Assembly (NCBI GenBank): GCA_014138725.1
Contig: JACJID010000008.1
Coordinates: 248,001-312,000 of the forward strand
Length of the DNA stretch: 64,000 nucleotides
Source: Kutzneria viridogrisea
Lineage (GTDB): Bacteria > Actinomycetota > Actinomycetes > Mycobacteriales > Pseudonocardiaceae
Direction of reading: 5' to 3'
Shown here: positions 61,262-64,000 of the stretch, in pieces
Layout: every line of letters starts with the position of its first letter
Numbering within the stretch: position 1 is the stretch's first letter
Position numbers and translations under genes: made by a program
Notes under the pieces: generated by a model
The model's database searches: none
Told to the model about the DNA's origin: nothing
The model's input: the letters and a program-made list of their open reading frames with translations, nothing else

Positions 61262-61750
61262 ATGGTTTTCAAGGTCGGAGAGACCGTCGTCTACCCGCAC
61301 CACGGTGCCGCTCTCATCGAAGCGATTGAGACCCGTCTGATCAGGGGCGAGGAGAAGAAGTACCTCGTCCTGAAGGTCGCCCAGGGTGACCTGACGGTCC
61401 GCGTGCCCGCAGACAACGCCGAGATCGTGGGTGTGCGGGACGTCGTGGGCCAGGACGGGCTGAACCGGGTCTTCGAGGTCCTGCGTGCTCCGCACACCGA
61501 GGAGCCGACCAACTGGTCCCGGCGGTACAAGGCCAACCTGGAGAAGCTCGCCTCCGGCGATGTGAACAAGGTGGCCGAAGTGGTGCGCGATCTCTGGCGG
61601 CGCGAGAAGGACCGCGGGCTGTCCGCCGGTGAGAAGCGAATGCTGGCGAAGGCGCGGCAGATACTGGTCAGCGAGCTGGCGCTGGCCGAGGGTACTGATG
61701 AGGACAAGGCCGAGGTCATGCTCGACGAGGTCCTCGCAACCGCCTCCTGA
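61262..61750 (+). CDS. carD: CarD-family RNA-polymerase-binding regulator
   Basis: A 162-residue essential-type regulator. The N-terminal Tudor-like RNAP interaction domain is [20 protein letters not shown]. The C-terminal helical DNA-binding part has the Trp in [18 protein letters not shown] and [20 protein letters not shown]. It stabilises open promoter complexes, mainly at rRNA genes. The size and sequence are near identical in pattern to mycobacterial CarD (162 residues). It precedes ispD by 34 bp. Confidence 0.95.
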   Translation: MVFKVGETVVYPHHGAALIEAIETRLIRGEEKKYLVLKVAQGDLTVRVPADNAEIVGVRDVVGQDGLNRVFEVLRAPHTEEPTNWSRRYKANLEKLASGDVNKVAEVVRDLWRREKDRGLSAGEKRMLAKARQILVSELALAEGTDEDKAEVMLDEVLATAS

Positions 61751-61784
61751 TTCACCGAACTGAAGACGCCCCGGAGCCGCAGGT

Positions 61785-62471
61785 ATGAGTGTGGTCGCGC
61801 TTGTGCCTGCGGCCGGCCGGGGTGAACGCCTCGGCGCCGAACTGCCCAAGGCGTTGGTGCCTGTCTGCGGTGCGCCCCTGCTCGTGCACGCCGTGCGCGG
61901 CCTACTGGCCGCCGGGTGCGTGCAGCACGTCGTGGTGGCCGCTCCGGCCGCCCACCTGGATGTCGTCACCGAAGCGCTGGCCGTGTTCGCCCCGGCGGTG
62001 CACGTGGTCCCCGGTGGCGGCGAGCGCTCCGACTCCGTCCGCCTCGCGCTCGACGAGGCGATGACCCGTGTCCCCGACGCGAGCGTCGTGCTGGTGCACG
62101 ACGCGGCCCGCGCCTTCACCCCGCCCGAGGTCGTGCGCGCCGTGGTGGACGCCGTGCGCGCGGGATCGGCCGCGGTGATCCCCGTGCTGCCGGTGGCCGA
62201 CACCGTCAAGCAGGTAGACGCGGACGGGCTGGTCGTGGCCACTCCGGACCGGTCGGCGCTGCGGGTGGTGCAGACCCCGCAGGGCTTCGAGCCCGCCCTG
62301 TTGCGCAGGGCGCACGAGGGCGCCACCGGGGCCACCGACGACGCCGGGCTGGTCGAGCGGCTGGGCGAGCCGGTGCACACCGTGCCCGGTCACCCGCACG
62401 CCATGAAGATCACCACCCCGTTCGACCTCGTCCTCGCCGAAGCCCTCTTCACCAAGGAAGCGCACGAGTGA
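61785..62471 (+). CDS. ispD: 2-C-methyl-D-erythritol 4-phosphate cytidylyltransferase
   Basis: A 228-residue MEP-pathway enzyme that joins CTP and methylerythritol phosphate. It has the nucleotide-binding motif [46 protein letters not shown] and the C-terminal [18 protein letters not shown]. It overlaps ispF by 4 nt (GTGA), as is usual. Together they supply isoprenoid precursors. Confidence 0.95.
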   Translation: MSVVALVPAAGRGERLGAELPKALVPVCGAPLLVHAVRGLLAAGCVQHVVVAAPAAHLDVVTEALAVFAPAVHVVPGGGERSDSVRLALDEAMTRVPDASVVLVHDAARAFTPPEVVRAVVDAVRAGSAAVIPVLPVADTVKQVDADGLVVATPDRSALRVVQTPQGFEPALLRRAHEGATGATDDAGLVERLGEPVHTVPGHPHAMKITTPFDLVLAEALFTKEAHE

Positions 62472-62944
62472 ACTCCCTCCCCCGCGTCGGTGTCGGCAGC
62501 GATGTGCACCCGATCGAGCCGGGCCGTGACTGCTGGATGGCCGGACTGCTCTGGGACGGGGTGGACGGCTGCGCCGGTCACTCCGACGGGGACGTGGCCG
62601 CGCACGCGCTGTGCGACGCGCTGCTGTCCGCCGCCGGTCTGGGTGATCTCGGCGCCGTGTTCGGCACCGGGGACCCCCGCTGGTCCGGGGCACACGGGGT
62701 GGAACTGCTCGCCGAGGTGCGCCGCCGGGTGTCGGCAGCGGGCTTCGTGGTGGGCAACGCCACGGTGCAGGTGATCGGCAACGCCCCGCGCATCGGCAAG
62801 CGCCGCGAGGAGGCCCAGCGCGTGCTGTCCGAGGCGGTGGGCGCCCCCGTCTCGGTGTCCGGCACGACCACCGACGGCCTCGGCCTGACCGGGCGCGGTG
62901 AGGGCGTCGCCGCGATCGCCAGCGGCCTGGTCGTACCCGCCTAG
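62468..62944 (+). CDS. ispF: 2-C-methyl-D-erythritol 2,4-cyclodiphosphate synthase
   Basis: A 158-residue MEP-pathway cyclase. The metal-binding [10 protein letters not shown] (Asp and His), [17 protein letters not shown] and the trimer/substrate segments [14 protein letters not shown] and [15 protein letters not shown] are all present. The GTG at 62468 overlaps the ispD stop. The length is standard. Confidence 0.95.
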   Translation: MNSLPRVGVGSDVHPIEPGRDCWMAGLLWDGVDGCAGHSDGDVAAHALCDALLSAAGLGDLGAVFGTGDPRWSGAHGVELLAEVRRRVSAAGFVVGNATVQVIGNAPRIGKRREEAQRVLSEAVGAPVSVSGTTTDGLGLTGRGEGVAAIASGLVVPA

Positions 62945-63043
62945 GTCTCAGGGCTGATATTCCGGTCATTCCGCAGCAGGACGCTCCCGCTGCCCACCCG
63001 TGGGTAGAAATGGGGCCGTCCTCGAGCGGATTCGGAGAATCGC

Positions 63044-64000
63044 ATGCCTGTGCAGTGGATCGTCGGCGGAGTGGTCGCCGCGGTGACAGGGCTGGTCGCG
63101 CCTGCTCCCACGGTGACGCCGACGGTGCACTGGGCTCAGTGCACGCGCGATGACGTCGGGTCCGAGGTCGAGTGCGGAACCATCACGGTGCCGATCGACT
63201 GGGCGAAACCGAATGGCGACACGATCTCGGTGGCGGTGTACCGGCTCAAGGCCGCCAACAGGTCCTCGGTGAAGGGCACGATCGCCAATTTCGCTGACGG
63301 TCCAGGCGCCACCGGCGACATCGCGTTCGCCAGCCTGCGCATGCTCAGCCCGGACTACGACCTGATCGCCGTCGACCCGCGCGGTGTCGGTGGCAGCAGT
63401 CCCCTCATGTGCGACATCAAGGACCCGAAGAACTTCAAGCTCCCGCCCGTCCTGCCGCCGACCACCGCCGCTGGCATGGCCGGGCTCGAGGCCGACCAGG
63501 CGACGTTCCGCAAGGCGTGCGGCACCAAGCCCGCCGCGGCCCTGACGCACCTGGACGCCGACAGCGTCGCCAGGGACACCGACTACCTGCGCCAGGCACT
63601 CCACCTGCCGAAGATCAACATCTACGGCCACTCGTACGGCACGCTGATCGGCGAGAAGTACCTGGCCCGGTTCGGGCAGCATGTGCGCGCCTCCGTGCTG
63701 GAGGGCGTCATGGACCCGGCCAAGGACCGGCGCCGGTTCGTCACCACGGCCGCCGCCGAGAGCGAGGCCGGGTTCACCGCGTTCGACCGCTGGTGCGCCG
63801 CGAACACCAGCTGCGCGCTGCACGGCCAGGACGTGGCCGCGGTGCTCAGGAAGGCCCAGGCCAAGGCCGAGGCCGGGCAGATCCCCGGCACGTTCTTCGG
63901 GCGCGAGTGGTCCGCCGACGGGGTCGTCCAGGCCGTGCAGCTGAACATGGACAGCCACCGGCTCCCGACCCTGGCCACCCAGCTCGCCCAGCTCGCCGAG
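63044..64000 (+). CDS. Secreted alpha/beta hydrolase, tripeptidyl aminopeptidase (TAP)-like, partial
   Basis: The first 319 codons; the gene runs off the right edge. The start MPVQWIVGGVVAAVTGLVAPAPT is a secretion signal. The mature part shows the TAP/proline-iminopeptidase pattern: WAQCTRDDVGSEVECGTITVPIDW, YDLIAVDPRGVGGSSPL and the nucleophile elbow YGHSYGTLIGEKYL. GGAGA precedes the ATG. The loop usually read as PGGPG (oxyanion side) is here DGPGATGD, a variation. The Asp/His of the triad would be outside the window. Confidence 0.82.
   Translation, partial: MPVQWIVGGVVAAVTGLVAPAPTVTPTVHWAQCTRDDVGSEVECGTITVPIDWAKPNGDTISVAVYRLKAANRSSVKGTIANFADGPGATGDIAFASLRMLSPDYDLIAVDPRGVGGSSPLMCDIKDPKNFKLPPVLPPTTAAGMAGLEADQATFRKACGTKPAAALTHLDADSVARDTDYLRQALHLPKINIYGHSYGTLIGEKYLARFGQHVRASVLEGVMDPAKDRRRFVTTAAAESEAGFTAFDRWCAANTSCALHGQDVAAVLRKAQAKAEAGQIPGTFFGREWSADGVVQAVQLNMDSHRLPTLATQLAQLAE

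Overview
The window is very GC-rich, uses GTG and TTG starts freely, and carries ESX-associated genes, AfsR/SARP-type regulators and an lpqE-radA / carD-ispD-ispF block that is ordered as in mycobacteria. This points to an actinomycete, most likely of the Pseudonocardiales (Streptoalloteichus, Crossiella or Saccharothrix type). No phage or insertion sequence is visible. The base layer is chromosomal, with accessory metabolic and secondary-metabolism islands laid over it.

Layout. 1-7958 (minus): a nearly complete non-phosphorylative L-fucose-type oxidation operon. It has a lactonase (cut by the window edge), an aldose dehydrogenase of the AKR family, a mutarotase, a ribose-type ABC importer, an SDR, an L-fuconate-type dehydratase and an FAH-family diketo-acid hydrolase. 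8090-9085: a divergent sugar kinase. 9136-9353: two dispersed-repeat types. 9358-12512: an XRE/NB-ARC/TPR regulator and a DUF3159 membrane protein. 12662-19397: a second sugar operon with a ROK regulator, a three-gene ABC importer, a GH4 6-phospho-glycosidase and a BadF-type kinase. 19401-24706: an ESX-associated locus (EspG, PPE-like protein, WXG100-like protein, two DUF3558 lipoproteins) and an SGNH hydrolase. 24872-30425: two SARP-like regulators. 30854-32969: a rifampicin-monooxygenase-like flavoprotein with a divergent TetR regulator and triple operators. 32962-39736: ApbE-like protein, two-component system, aldo/keto reductase, Uma2 protein, MDR reductase with HxlR regulator, and DUF6069 protein.

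The most novel-looking part is 39697-43777. A 36-codon peptide gene, missing from usual ORF calls, is followed by an intergenic hairpin, an M50 membrane protease with a PqqD-like N-terminus and a large TPR protein. An XRE regulator is divergent. The arrangement resembles a RiPP or peptide-signalling cassette.

43761-50805 is a compact operon holding a Pls-type homopolymer synthetase (A-PCP-multi-TM), a diaminobutyrate aminotransferase, an aspartokinase and a GNAT acetyltransferase. It is best read as a poly(L-2,4-diaminobutyric acid) pathway. Downstream of a tRNA-Thr, at 51256-51398, lie three plus three inverted copies of a 12-bp core phased at exactly 21 bp. The same core, also at 21-bp period, recurs at 9279-9353.

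51885-64000 is more housekeeping in nature: a ThrE exporter, OtsA, an OtsB-GH15 trehalase fusion, an alpha/beta hydrolase whose start codon lies inside a perfect hairpin, RadA, an LpqE-like lipoprotein, CarD, IspD, IspF and a truncated secreted TAP-like peptidase. All functional calls come from reading motifs and recalled family features; no database search was run.
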